DNA of 16,088 nucleotides from Candidatus Omnitrophota bacterium (GTDB lineage: Bacteria > Omnitrophota > Koll11 > Zapsychrales > Aceulaceae). Every line of letters starts with the position of its first letter. Position 1 is the stretch's first letter. A model generated the notes under the pieces. The model did no database searches. It was not told where the DNA came from and saw only the letters and a program-made list of their open reading frames with translations. A program made the translations under genes and the position numbers. The stretch lies in the NCBI GenBank assembly GCA_029931885.1, contig JAOZRJ010000010.1:1-16088 (forward strand), read 5' to 3'. This document shows, in pieces, positions 1 to 9,198 of this stretch.

Positions 1-2
1 AA

Positions 3-284
3 GTGTTCGAGGCAGGCCTTCCAATCTTCGGATTCATGATTGCGATCATCGTGGTGCACATGCTCTTTGTCTACGGACTCGGTTTGCTTGCCCGTATCGA
101 CTTACCGACCGTATCCGTGGCCAGCCAGGCTGCAATCGGCGGACCCGGGTCCGCGTTGGCACTTTCGATGGCTATGAAATGGGACCGCTTGGTGACTCCC
201 GGAGTCATCGTGGGCATATTCGGCTACGCGCTCGGCAACTACCTCGGGTTCGCATGTGCGTACCTGGTGAGGATGTTGATCTGA
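3..284 (+). CDS. DUF819 family membrane protein, C-terminal fragment
   Basis: This is the last ~93 codons of a polytopic membrane protein; the true start lies before the window. The motif AAIGGPGSALALSMA, followed by LVTPGVIVGIFGYALGNYLG, matches the C-terminal helices of the DUF819 (YjcL-like) family, whose transport substrate is not established. Three hydrophobic segments are visible, at about residues 8-28, 43-58 and 66-91. The segment is about 57% GC by my count, with G/C-ending codons, while everything after about base 310 is strongly AT-rich. It is therefore probably foreign to the rest of the window, through a chimeric join, rather than a real neighbour. Family call is good; its belonging to this genome is doubtful. 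Confidence 0.7.
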   Translation: MFEAGLPIFGFMIAIIVVHMLFVYGLGLLARIDLPTVSVASQAAIGGPGSALALSMAMKWDRLVTPGVIVGIFGYALGNYLGFACAYLVRMLI

Positions 285-297
285 TGGACGTCGGTAG

Positions 298-2207
<1,910 letters not shown>

Positions 2208-2231
2208 AACTTAAGAAAGCGTGATGAGATA

Positions 2232-2561
2232 ATGAAAAAAATTATTCTTTTTGCTTTATTCTTAATAGTTTGCACAGGCTGCTCAACTTTAAATCGTGAG
2301 ACGCTTCTTGGGAAACTTCAGGAGGCCGACATGACTGATGGCGTGAGCATGGATGAGGCAATTTTAATTGCTCAGTACAAGGTAATCCTGGAAGGAAAAG
2401 AAAAGAAATTTAATATCCGAAAATACCGTATTGAAAGGTCAAATTTAACAACTGTTTGGGATGTTGCCTTTAAAGAAAAGGGTTTTATGAAAGATAATTG
2501 GCTTATTGTTTATATTGATAAGAAGACAGGTAGAGTTATCTATTGCAGTGCTATGAAGTAA
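2232..2561 (+). CDS. Small lipoprotein of unknown function, possible PepSY-like fold
   Basis: This 109-residue protein starts MKK, followed by a hydrophobic stretch ending CTGC, a lipobox-like site with Cys17 as the predicted lipidated residue. The -3 position is Cys rather than the usual Leu, a slightly atypical box. The mature part is charged, has no helix hinting at a membrane, and ends WLIVYIDKKTGRVIY. That pattern is reminiscent of the strands of PepSY-like domains, but the match is too weak to name a family. It follows the membrane protein gene by 24 bases and probably shares its transcript. Expected location is the periplasmic face of a membrane. Confidence 0.72.
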   Translation: MKKIILFALFLIVCTGCSTLNRETLLGKLQEADMTDGVSMDEAILIAQYKVILEGKEKKFNIRKYRIERSNLTTVWDVAFKEKGFMKDNWLIVYIDKKTGRVIYCSAMK

Positions 2562-2583
2562 GATTTTATTTTAGGTTGCCTGC

Positions 2584-2611
2584 TTGATATTTTATTAATC
2601 CTTGGTATAAT
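2584..2611 (+). promoter_or_regulatory. Sigma70-type promoter for tRNA-Ser
   Basis: TTGATA at 2584-2589 and a perfect TATAAT at 2606-2611 are separated by 16 bases. This predicts transcription starting near 2618, about 30 bases before the mature tRNA 5' end. A second possible -10-like TATTAT lies near 2630. Confidence 0.6.
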
Positions 2612-2649
2612 TTAGGTCTTATTCCGCTTGTATTATAGAAACATATTTA

Positions 2650-2737
2650 GGAGAAGTGGCAGAGCGGTTGAATGCGGCGGTCTTGAAAACCGTTGAGGTT
2701 AACGCCTCCGAGGGTTCGAATCCTTCCTTCTCCGCCA
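2650..2737 (+). tRNA. tRNA-Ser (anticodon UGA)
   Basis: The acceptor stem GGAGAAG (2650-2656) pairs with CTTCTCC (2727-2733), followed by G and an encoded CCA (2735-2737). The anticodon stem GCGGT/ACCGT closes the loop CTTGAAA, with anticodon TGA at 2684-2686. The T arm carries GGTTCGAATCC, and a long variable arm (TTGAGGTTAACGCCTC) marks a class II serine tRNA. It reads UCA and, by wobble, other UCN codons. The gene follows the serS cluster, has its own promoter and is closed by a terminator. Confidence 0.97.
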
Positions 2738-2745
2738 GTTTTTAT

Positions 2746-2785
2746 AAATAGCCTCATGCCATTCAGGTGGGGCTATTTCTTTTTT
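2746..2785 (+). terminator. Intrinsic terminator after tRNA-Ser
   Basis: An 11-bp stem, AAATAGCCTCA (2746-2756) with TGGGGCTATTT (2768-2778) and one G-T pair, closes an 11-base loop. It is followed by C and six T at 2780-2785. Confidence 0.8.
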
Positions 2786-2839
2786 ACTAAAGTTTTTTGT
2801 GCAATTTCATATAGGTTTATATGTCAAAAGGGTTATGTG

Positions 2840-2868
2840 TTGACAATTTAGTTTTTATTAATTATGCT
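2840..2868 (+). promoter_or_regulatory. Strong sigma70-type promoter for the CheX/receiver pair
   Basis: A perfect -35 TTGACA (2840-2845) and a -10 TATGCT (2863-2868) are spaced 17 bases apart. The predicted start is near 2875, about 54 bases before the first ATG at 2929. Confidence 0.65.
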
Positions 2869-2928
2869 AAGTGTATATATAGATTTAGCTTAACTAATTA
2901 GATTAAATCATAAACGCAAGGAGTGACT

Positions 2929-3495
2929 ATGGGATGGTTTTCAAAAGAGCCAGTAGAAGAGCCTATTTCAGGGCAACTCGAGATTGATTTAATTATGTCG
3001 GCTCGAAAAGCTGTTGAAAAAGTTGTAAAGACGAAATTGGAAATTAGTCTTGATGGTAAGCCAGTTATTGAACAAAAGCCTGTTGTTCATTGGCAAGGGA
3101 AGATGAAAATTTTAAGACCTTCGGATTGTGTTTTTGTCTCTGCTATTGTTATTGACAGAGAAAAGACTGAAGAAAAAGGGATTGCTGTTCTTTTTATTCC
3201 GGATACAATTGCCGAAACTATAGCAGGCTCTATGGGGGTTCCTCGATCAGAAGGCATAGATGGCGTTATGAGGGGTTGTGGAGAATTTCTAAATGAGGTG
3301 GCGGAGCGGTTTAAACATTATCTGGATAAGCTTGAGTACGAAGAGATAAAATTTTCTGAACCGGTTAATTTTTCTTCTCAGCCTTCCAAATTGTTTGAGT
3401 ATGATCGTTCTATGAAATTTGAATTGACATTTTTTAAGAAAGAAGAAAAGTTTGTTCAGCTAGAAGTAGGCATAGGTCCACTTAAAAAGAAATAA
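2929..3495 (+). CDS. CheX-like response-regulator phosphatase
   Basis: This 188-residue soluble protein resembles the CheC/CheX phosphatases, which strip phosphate from receiver domains. The family's catalytic signature is E-x2-N-x22-P. Here E119, N122 (in GEFLNE) and P145 have exactly that spacing, and the fold order fits CheX: strands, GIAVLF, then the catalytic helix, then strands. The residue four before the Glu, normally Asp or Ser, is Arg115. I chose ATG 2929 because AAGGAG at 2918-2923 sits 5 bases before it; the in-frame GTG at 2923 overlaps that site and cannot use it. The gene lies 22 bases before a CheY-like receiver gene, its likely substrate, and has its own strong promoter. No other chemotaxis or flagellar gene is in view, so the process controlled is unknown. 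Confidence 0.68.
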   Translation: MGWFSKEPVEEPISGQLEIDLIMSARKAVEKVVKTKLEISLDGKPVIEQKPVVHWQGKMKILRPSDCVFVSAIVIDREKTEEKGIAVLFIPDTIAETIAGSMGVPRSEGIDGVMRGCGEFLNEVAERFKHYLDKLEYEEIKFSEPVNFSSQPSKLFEYDRSMKFELTFFKKEEKFVQLEVGIGPLKKK

Positions 3496-3517
3496 TTTGA
3501 TATAGCGGGAGGAATAT

Positions 3518-3913
3518 ATGTGGAAAGTACTTGTTATAGATGATAATGCAAATAATTGTGAGCTTATCGTGGCAACTCTTGAAGGATTAGCTTCATGTGA
3601 TGTTATGGAAAATGGAGAGCAAGCGCTTGAGGCCTATGGTAAATCTATTGAGAATAGCCAGCCTTATGATGCACTTTTTTTAGATATTGCAATGCCGGGA
3701 ATTGATGGAATTGATGTTTTAAAAACCATTAGGTCCAAAGAAAATGGTAGGGGTGTTCCTGAAGGGAAGGGAGTTCCTATTTTTATGGTTACTGCTCATA
3801 AGGAGCCTTTTATGCATTCTTTTAATATTGGCTGCACTGAGTACATCCTTAAGCCAATAGATCCAGGTAAGCTTATTATTAAGCTTAAAGAAAAATTAGA
3901 GAATGATGAATAA
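3518..3913 (+). CDS. Stand-alone CheY-like response regulator
   Basis: This 131-residue single receiver domain has no output domain. All phosphorylation residues are present: acidic pair D8/D9, phosphoacceptor D56 in LFLDIAMP, T92 in MVTAH, and K112 in ILKP. Phosphotransfer from a kinase would probably alter its binding to a partner protein rather than to DNA. A GGGAGG site at 3507-3512 lies 5 bases before the ATG. It sits between a CheX-like phosphatase and a hybrid kinase whose own receiver is dead, so it is the obvious phosphate acceptor of that kinase and substrate of that phosphatase (inference). An insertion rich in Gly/Lys (about residues 73-86) lengthens the loop before strand 4. Confidence 0.9.
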   Translation: MWKVLVIDDNANNCELIVATLEGLASCDVMENGEQALEAYGKSIENSQPYDALFLDIAMPGIDGIDVLKTIRSKENGRGVPEGKGVPIFMVTAHKEPFMHSFNIGCTEYILKPIDPGKLIIKLKEKLENDE

Positions 3914-3984
3914 GTAATTTAGGTTATTGTTTCTGGACTTTTAAGTATACTAATTTTTAAATTGATTATTTCTCGTATTTTTGA

Positions 3985-6624
3985 ATGCGTATAATAAATA
4001 GTAAACAAAAAAAGATATATATTTTAATTTTTGAAGGCTTATGCTTAGGAATTAGCATAAGCCTTCTTTTTTGGGTTATAAAGTTTCTTATCAAAACAAG
4101 CTTTTCGGAAGCTATTTCCGAAACTATCGCCATTGTCGCTCTTTTTGTTATTACCGCATGTTATTTCTTTTATCGTAATAAGATTAGCAGCCAGAAAGTT
4201 TTTGAAGTATCTAAAAAGGAAGAACAAATTCTTAATTCTGTTTTGCCCGCCGGAATTTTTACTGTTGATACAAAAAAAAGGATTACAAGCTGGAATATTG
4301 CTGCAGAAAAGATTACTGGTTATAGTAAAAATGATGTTATGGGGAAGAAATGTTTAGTGTGTTTTCAGCATCCATGTCAGGACAAGTGTGAGCTTTTTAA
4401 TCAGGATATTAAGCCTATCAAATCATTGGAATGTATTGTTGAAACAAAAGATGGGCGTACTATTTGTATATTAAAACGATCGGACCTTCTTTATGATGAG
4501 AACGGAAAAATTATTGGAGGTGTTGAAGCTTTTGAAGATATTACAAAAAGAGTTGAGAGTGAAAGAAAATTAAAAGAATCTGAAGAACGGTTTCGAACAA
4601 TCTTTGAAAATTCAGCTGTTGCGATTACTCTGACCGATGAAAAAGAATGTATTGTGTCTTGGAACAAATATGCTGAGAAAATTTTAGGGCGTGGGCGCGA
4701 AGATCTTTATCTGAAGCCGGTCAGCCAATTATATCCAGAGCAGGAATGGAAAAAGATTCGTAATTTTAATCTCCGTAAGGCCGGAACAGATCATCATTTT
4801 GAAACTGTTATGTTAAAAGGAGATGGAAATATTATTGATGTGGATATTTCTGTCACGGTGCTTACGAATTTGGAGGGAAAAGTTATAGGATCTATTGGAA
4901 TTTTTACTGATATAAGCAGTCGAAGGAAGATTGAAAAAGAGTTAGCTGCGTCCGAGAAGAAATTTCGTACTGTTTTTGAGAATTCTGCCGTTGCGATCAC
5001 TGTTTCTGATGAAAAGGAAAGAATTGTTTCCTGGAATAGTTTTGCAGAAACAATGCTTCAGAAAAATATTGATGATTTGCTTTTAAAGCCAGTCAGTTCC
5101 TTATATCCAAAAGAAGAATGGGAAAGAATTCGTTCGCTTGGTTTAAGAGAAAAAGGACCTAAGCATCATTTTGAGAGTAAGATGCTTCGTAAAGATGGGA
5201 AGATTATTGATGTAGATGTGTCGATAACTATTTTAAAGAATGATGATGGTTCTATTTCAGGATCTCTAGGGATTGTTACGGATATAACAGAACGTAAAAA
5301 AGCAGAAGAAGAGCTGCTTTTAGCTAATCATGACTTAATAACTAATGAAAAGGCTTTGCGGTCACTTTTAGATGATTTGCATAAAACTCATGATGAGTTG
5401 AAAGATTCTCAAGTTGAGGTGTTGAGTCGGCAAAAACAATTGATTGAGCAACACAAAGAACAGATAAAATTGCGTGAACAAGCAGAAGAGGCAACAATTG
5501 CAAAAAGTGAGTTTTTGTCAAGCATGAGTCATGAGATTCGAACGCCTTTAAACTCAATTATTGGATTTTCTCAGTTGCTACAAAGAGATGCCATAGAAGG
5601 GAAGAAAAAAAAGTTTGTCGATATTATTGAGTCTAGCAGTCAACATTTATTGACGCTTGTTAATAATGTTCTTGATTATGAAAAGTCAATCGCTGGACGC
5701 ATCGTTCTAGATGATTCCAAATTAGATATTCGAGAAATAGCGGATAAGATTTTTAGCATGGTAGGTGGCGATATCGGAAATAAGTCTGTAGAACTCGGAT
5801 TTGATATCAATGCAGATATTCCCAAAGAGCTTTATGGTGATGAGATGAAGCTTAAACAGATATTGATGAATCTTTTGTCGAATGCATTAAAATTTACAGA
5901 ACAGGGATCTGTAAGGCTTAAAGTTGCTCTGGAGAAGGCGAATGAAGAAAAACAGGAGCATTGTTTTAGTCTTTTGTTTGAAGTGAGTGATACTGGAATC
6001 GGAATTTCAGATGAGGCGCAAAAGAAAATTTTTGAAGACTTTACACAGGCTGACAGTTCAACTACGCGTCACTATGGTGGAACAGGGTTAGGGCTGTCGA
6101 TTTGTAAAGCGTATATTGAGCTCATGGGAGGCAGTATTTGGGTTGAGTCGAAGCAAGGAGAAGGAAGTAAATTTATTTTTACTATTCCTTTTTATAATTT
6201 ACCAGAAAAAGAAAGATTTCGGGATAAATTACAAGAATGCGAGGGAGTTAAGTTTACTGGTCTTCAGGTTCTTGTAGCTGAAAATAATTCTGAGAGAATC
6301 GAAAGTTTTCGGGATCTTTTAGGTTCTTTGGATTGTCATTTCGGTGTGATTCATCAAGGTGATGAATTAGCTGAACAATTAACAAAAAAACAATATGATA
6401 TTTGTTTTATTTGCCTTGAGCTTCCACGTTTAAGTGGAGCTGCTGCTATAAGGAAAGTCCGCGAGGAAGTAAATAAAGAAATTCCTATTATTGTGATTGC
6501 AACTGCCTCATTTTTTGAGGACAAAAGCCATTGCATAGAAATAGGAGCAAATGATTTTATATCTGTGCCTATTTCTGAGGATAAGTTGAAAGAAAAATTA
6601 ATTATATATACTAAGAAACAATGA
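3985..6624 (+). CDS. Membrane-bound hybrid histidine kinase (3 PAS, HisKA, HATPase, degenerate receiver)
   Basis: This 879-residue sensor kinase has two N-terminal membrane helices (about residues 11-33 and 44-61). PAS1 (78-190) carries a C123-x2-C126-x4-C131-x3-C135 cluster. PAS2 (203-311) and PAS3 (327-435) are near-duplicates, followed by a coiled coil (about 440-505). HisKA follows with phospho-acceptor His516 in SSMSHEIRTPLNS. The ATPase domain has an N box (NLLSNALKF, Asn633), DTGIGIS from Asp669, and GGTGLGLSI from Gly698. The C-terminal receiver is degenerate: E766/N767 replace the acidic pair, C810 sits where Asp is expected, and V861 replaces the Lys. The ATG at 3985 has no evident ribosome-binding site, and a terminator-like hairpin lies at codons 17-30. 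It probably phosphorylates the upstream CheY-like protein. The signal sensed is unknown. Confidence 0.92.
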   Translation: MRIINSKQKKIYILIFEGLCLGISISLLFWVIKFLIKTSFSEAISETIAIVALFVITACYFFYRNKISSQKVFEVSKKEEQILNSVLPAGIFTVDTKKRITSWNIAAEKITGYSKNDVMGKKCLVCFQHPCQDKCELFNQDIKPIKSLECIVETKDGRTICILKRSDLLYDENGKIIGGVEAFEDITKRVESERKLKESEERFRTIFENSAVAITLTDEKECIVSWNKYAEKILGRGREDLYLKPVSQLYPEQEWKKIRNFNLRKAGTDHHFETVMLKGDGNIIDVDISVTVLTNLEGKVIGSIGIFTDISSRRKIEKELAASEKKFRTVFENSAVAITVSDEKERIVSWNSFAETMLQKNIDDLLLKPVSSLYPKEEWERIRSLGLREKGPKHHFESKMLRKDGKIIDVDVSITILKNDDGSISGSLGIVTDITERKKAEEELLLANHDLITNEKALRSLLDDLHKTHDELKDSQVEVLSRQKQLIEQHKEQIKLREQAEEATIAKSEFLSSMSHEIRTPLNSIIGFSQLLQRDAIEGKKKKFVDIIESSSQHLLTLVNNVLDYEKSIAGRIVLDDSKLDIREIADKIFSMVGGDIGNKSVELGFDINADIPKELYGDEMKLKQILMNLLSNALKFTEQGSVRLKVALEKANEEKQEHCFSLLFEVSDTGIGISDEAQKKIFEDFTQADSSTTRHYGGTGLGLSICKAYIELMGGSIWVESKQGEGSKFIFTIPFYNLPEKERFRDKLQECEGVKFTGLQVLVAENNSERIESFRDLLGSLDCHFGVIHQGDELAEQLTKKQYDICFICLELPRLSGAAAIRKVREEVNKEIPIIVIATASFFEDKSHCIEIGANDFISVPISEDKLKEKLIIYTKKQ
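4033..4072 (+). terminator. Terminator-like hairpin inside the kinase coding region
   Basis: GAAGGCTTATGC (4033-4044) and GCATAAGCCTTC (4055-4066) form a perfect 12-bp stem around a 10-base loop, followed immediately by six T at 4067-4072. This has the full form of an intrinsic terminator. It lies at about codons 17-30 of the hybrid kinase, within the first membrane helix. It could end the cheX-like/receiver transcript or attenuate kinase expression. Confidence 0.7.
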
Positions 6625-6648
6625 GTCTAAGGTAGAGGAGGCTCTACG

Positions 6649-9198
6649 TCATTTGTTTTCAAGATCAGTTATAAATCTTTTCCAATCAACCTCGTAAACA
6701 TTAATTTTTGTCTGGATAAATTCATTATGCTTTCGGGCAAAGGGTTTTAAGTATTTTAATCCACCTTTTCCAAAGAAATAAAGTCTTGTCATGAGCGCAT
6801 CGGCCATAATTTTGTCGAGCAAGATGCATTCGTATTGGTCACGGTTATTTTTGTAGAGAAGAACGCAATACGAGAGAGTGCTATCAGGAAAGTTTTTCTC
6901 AATGATTTTGCCGGGTTGTTCGTAAATTAAAGATTTAGGTATACCATTTCCAAAGGTCTCTGAGGCAATTTCGCATTGCATGCTAGAGATGTCAATGCGA
7001 ATGCCGTGATCGAAATATATAACGTCACCTTGATTTGCAACTTTTATCAGTGGTTTACTAATTTTAGGGATCCCGCCTTGAGTATCCCAAATAAAGTTAA
7101 TATATTCTCTGGGTTTCATTTTCTTAATTTCATTAACGGCAAGTCTATTTTTATTTAGTTTTTCAAATTTTTTAATATCCCAACGACTGATAAAAGCTAT
7201 TCCGATTCCGTTATCAACTAGGTCGTTATAAATAAAGATATACGACGGTGCAGGAGTTTTGTGGGTGAGAGCAAGAAGATTATCGGCTTGTTGCGGATCA
7301 AGCTTATCAAGAAGTATCTTTTTTGCTTTTTCTTTTGATAAAGTAACAATCTCATCAATGATTTTTATTGATTCTGATAGTGAAAATCCAAGATTTTGGA
7401 GGTATTCTGCCGCCTTGTTCGCGCTTACATTTAACATACGTAGAATCCCCAAGGCCTTTTGCTCGTCTGAGTTCATTAAAACATTTGCCATCCAATAGGC
7501 TTGAGGAATGTTTATTGTTGCGCCGTCGAAGGTTACGCTCCGTTGCGCCATAGATTTAATAAAATGACCCGGAGGCCACCATGTATTAATGATACTGTTT
7601 TTGGGAGTGTCAGTCTTTATCTTTGTTAATGTGCTATCCCAAACTTCGTCAAATATTGGACGTAATCGCGAGGCCCAGTCATCTGCTGTTCGTAAAGGTG
7701 GAGCAATGAAGATAATGGTTAAAATTATCAGTATTCCGATAAAAATAGATTGGCGCATTTTAATAGATAAAGAAGTTTTTCGATTAATTGTTTTAGAAAT
7801 AAAATCTTTTATGTAGCTAAAAGTTAATGATGCAAAAATTCCTGCTGGGACTAAGAAGAAAAGAATAAAACGTTGCGCTTTTATTGCTAATATTAGGGAA
7901 GATATAAAGAAGACTATAAGCACGATTATTTTCGAAGAATTTTTTTGGCAAGTTTTCTTAAGCGATTTTATGCTTGCGATAAATAAGCCTAAAGTAGCTA
8001 ATGATATAAAAATAAACCCACCGGAAAGTTCGAGAAATTCTTTCAAAGAGGAGCCGTGTAATTCGCCAACACTTAAGTAAACATCTGGCCATAATTTTAA
8101 TTTGGTGGAAAAGAATTCGCCAAGAACTTTGAAGCCTTCTTCGAATAAAAAGAAGAATTCTTTAATTCCAAATAGAGAAATAATAATGACGAAGCTTGTA
8201 GTATAAATAGCTGCTAAATAAATCAAAAGTGATTTTGTTTTAGATTTCTTTTGGAATACAAAATGATTTATTGTGGCGATAATAATTCCGGATATCAAAA
8301 GGACGCTGAACATATAAACCCATCCTTGCCAAAATAATGCGTAGAGAGATAATGTTGATCCGCATAAAATTCCAAATATTACAGATTTTTTTATGCAATT
8401 GTTGTGCTTTTCAATCCCTAGGAAGAATGTAAAAAGAATAGCAAGGGGAAAGAGAATGTTGTAAGGATCCGTGTCATACCATCCTAGAAAACTTCGTCTT
8501 AAAAATATCGGCGCAAGTAAGAATAAAATAGACCCCAAGCCCGTAGCCCAAACATCAATTTGTAAAGAATAACAGATAAGGAAAAAGAATAGACAGGCCA
8601 ATACCATAATAAGAATAGGGGTAAAGCTGACTGCATGCATTAAAGAGATGTCTGGTGAGAATTTTGCAAGCAATTGGTATATGCGATATCCAACAAAAGG
8701 GTGAAGATTGAAGGCTTCCCAATAGCCTACAGGTGCGAGCATTTTATTATTAAAATATTTTGCCCCTTTTCGTTTTGACATGATTTTTTTGCCTTGTGAA
8801 AGTTTCTCCGTGAGTCCATAAAAATAATATGGATCGGAGGCGATTAGGTAAATTTCAGAGGGTTTTGATTCAGGGTTGTCTATGATTGATCTTTTATCTA
8901 TTTGCTGTGAAAGGTTGCGAAGGGCTTTTCGCAATTTTCTTGGATCATTCGAAATTATTTTTTGATATTGCTGTTCAGCTAAAAATCGTTTCTTGTCAGT
9001 TGAAAGGCCAGGGTATAGGCGATTAATCTGCTCTAAGGAAGATTGTTTGAACTGCGAATTAATTACGGCTATGGCTTTCCCCTCAGAAGATGAAGAGGCT
9101 CTGAAGAGAAGGGGGTAGAGACGAAAATATATGCCTATAGCGGTGCTAATAATGAAAGCTGCTGAAAAAAATAAAAAAGTTTTTTGTTTGTTTGTCAT
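6649..9198 (-). CDS. STT3/AglB/PglB-type oligosaccharyltransferase
   Basis: This 849-residue polytopic membrane protein fits the STT3 family, which moves lipid-linked glycans onto asparagine on the outer face of the membrane. An N-terminal helix is followed by a large extracytoplasmic loop, about ten further helices to roughly residue 505, and a soluble C-terminal domain. Expected catalytic features are visible. GWYDTDPYN (~residue 240) matches the second acidic metal-binding motif. SVGEL (~374) resembles the external-loop-5 TIXE/SVSE motif with its Glu. TWWPPGHF (~540) sits at the WWDYG sequon-recognition site, followed by a conserved-looking DGATINIPQAYWMA. The Asp-Tyr of WWDYG is replaced by Pro-Pro, which is unusual. 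The ATG overlaps the stop of the upstream protease gene (ATGA), implying coupled translation. It could instead be an STT3-fold paralogue with another acceptor. Confidence 0.82.
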   Translation of the reverse strand: MTNKQKTFLFFSAAFIISTAIGIYFRLYPLLFRASSSSEGKAIAVINSQFKQSSLEQINRLYPGLSTDKKRFLAEQQYQKIISNDPRKLRKALRNLSQQIDKRSIIDNPESKPSEIYLIASDPYYFYGLTEKLSQGKKIMSKRKGAKYFNNKMLAPVGYWEAFNLHPFVGYRIYQLLAKFSPDISLMHAVSFTPILIMVLACLFFFLICYSLQIDVWATGLGSILFLLAPIFLRRSFLGWYDTDPYNILFPLAILFTFFLGIEKHNNCIKKSVIFGILCGSTLSLYALFWQGWVYMFSVLLISGIIIATINHFVFQKKSKTKSLLIYLAAIYTTSFVIIISLFGIKEFFFLFEEGFKVLGEFFSTKLKLWPDVYLSVGELHGSSLKEFLELSGGFIFISLATLGLFIASIKSLKKTCQKNSSKIIVLIVFFISSLILAIKAQRFILFFLVPAGIFASLTFSYIKDFISKTINRKTSLSIKMRQSIFIGILIILTIIFIAPPLRTADDWASRLRPIFDEVWDSTLTKIKTDTPKNSIINTWWPPGHFIKSMAQRSVTFDGATINIPQAYWMANVLMNSDEQKALGILRMLNVSANKAAEYLQNLGFSLSESIKIIDEIVTLSKEKAKKILLDKLDPQQADNLLALTHKTPAPSYIFIYNDLVDNGIGIAFISRWDIKKFEKLNKNRLAVNEIKKMKPREYINFIWDTQGGIPKISKPLIKVANQGDVIYFDHGIRIDISSMQCEIASETFGNGIPKSLIYEQPGKIIEKNFPDSTLSYCVLLYKNNRDQYECILLDKIMADALMTRLYFFGKGGLKYLKPFARKHNEFIQTKINVYEVDWKRFITDLENK

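Noticed and set aside
2923..2931. GTG at 2923 as start of the CheX-like protein
   Set aside because: It overlaps the AAGGAG ribosome-binding site that serves ATG 2929.
6632..6647. Hairpin GTAGAG-GAGG-CTCTAC between the kinase and STT3-like genes
   Set aside because: The stem is only 6 bp and no T run follows on either strand, so terminator function is not supported.
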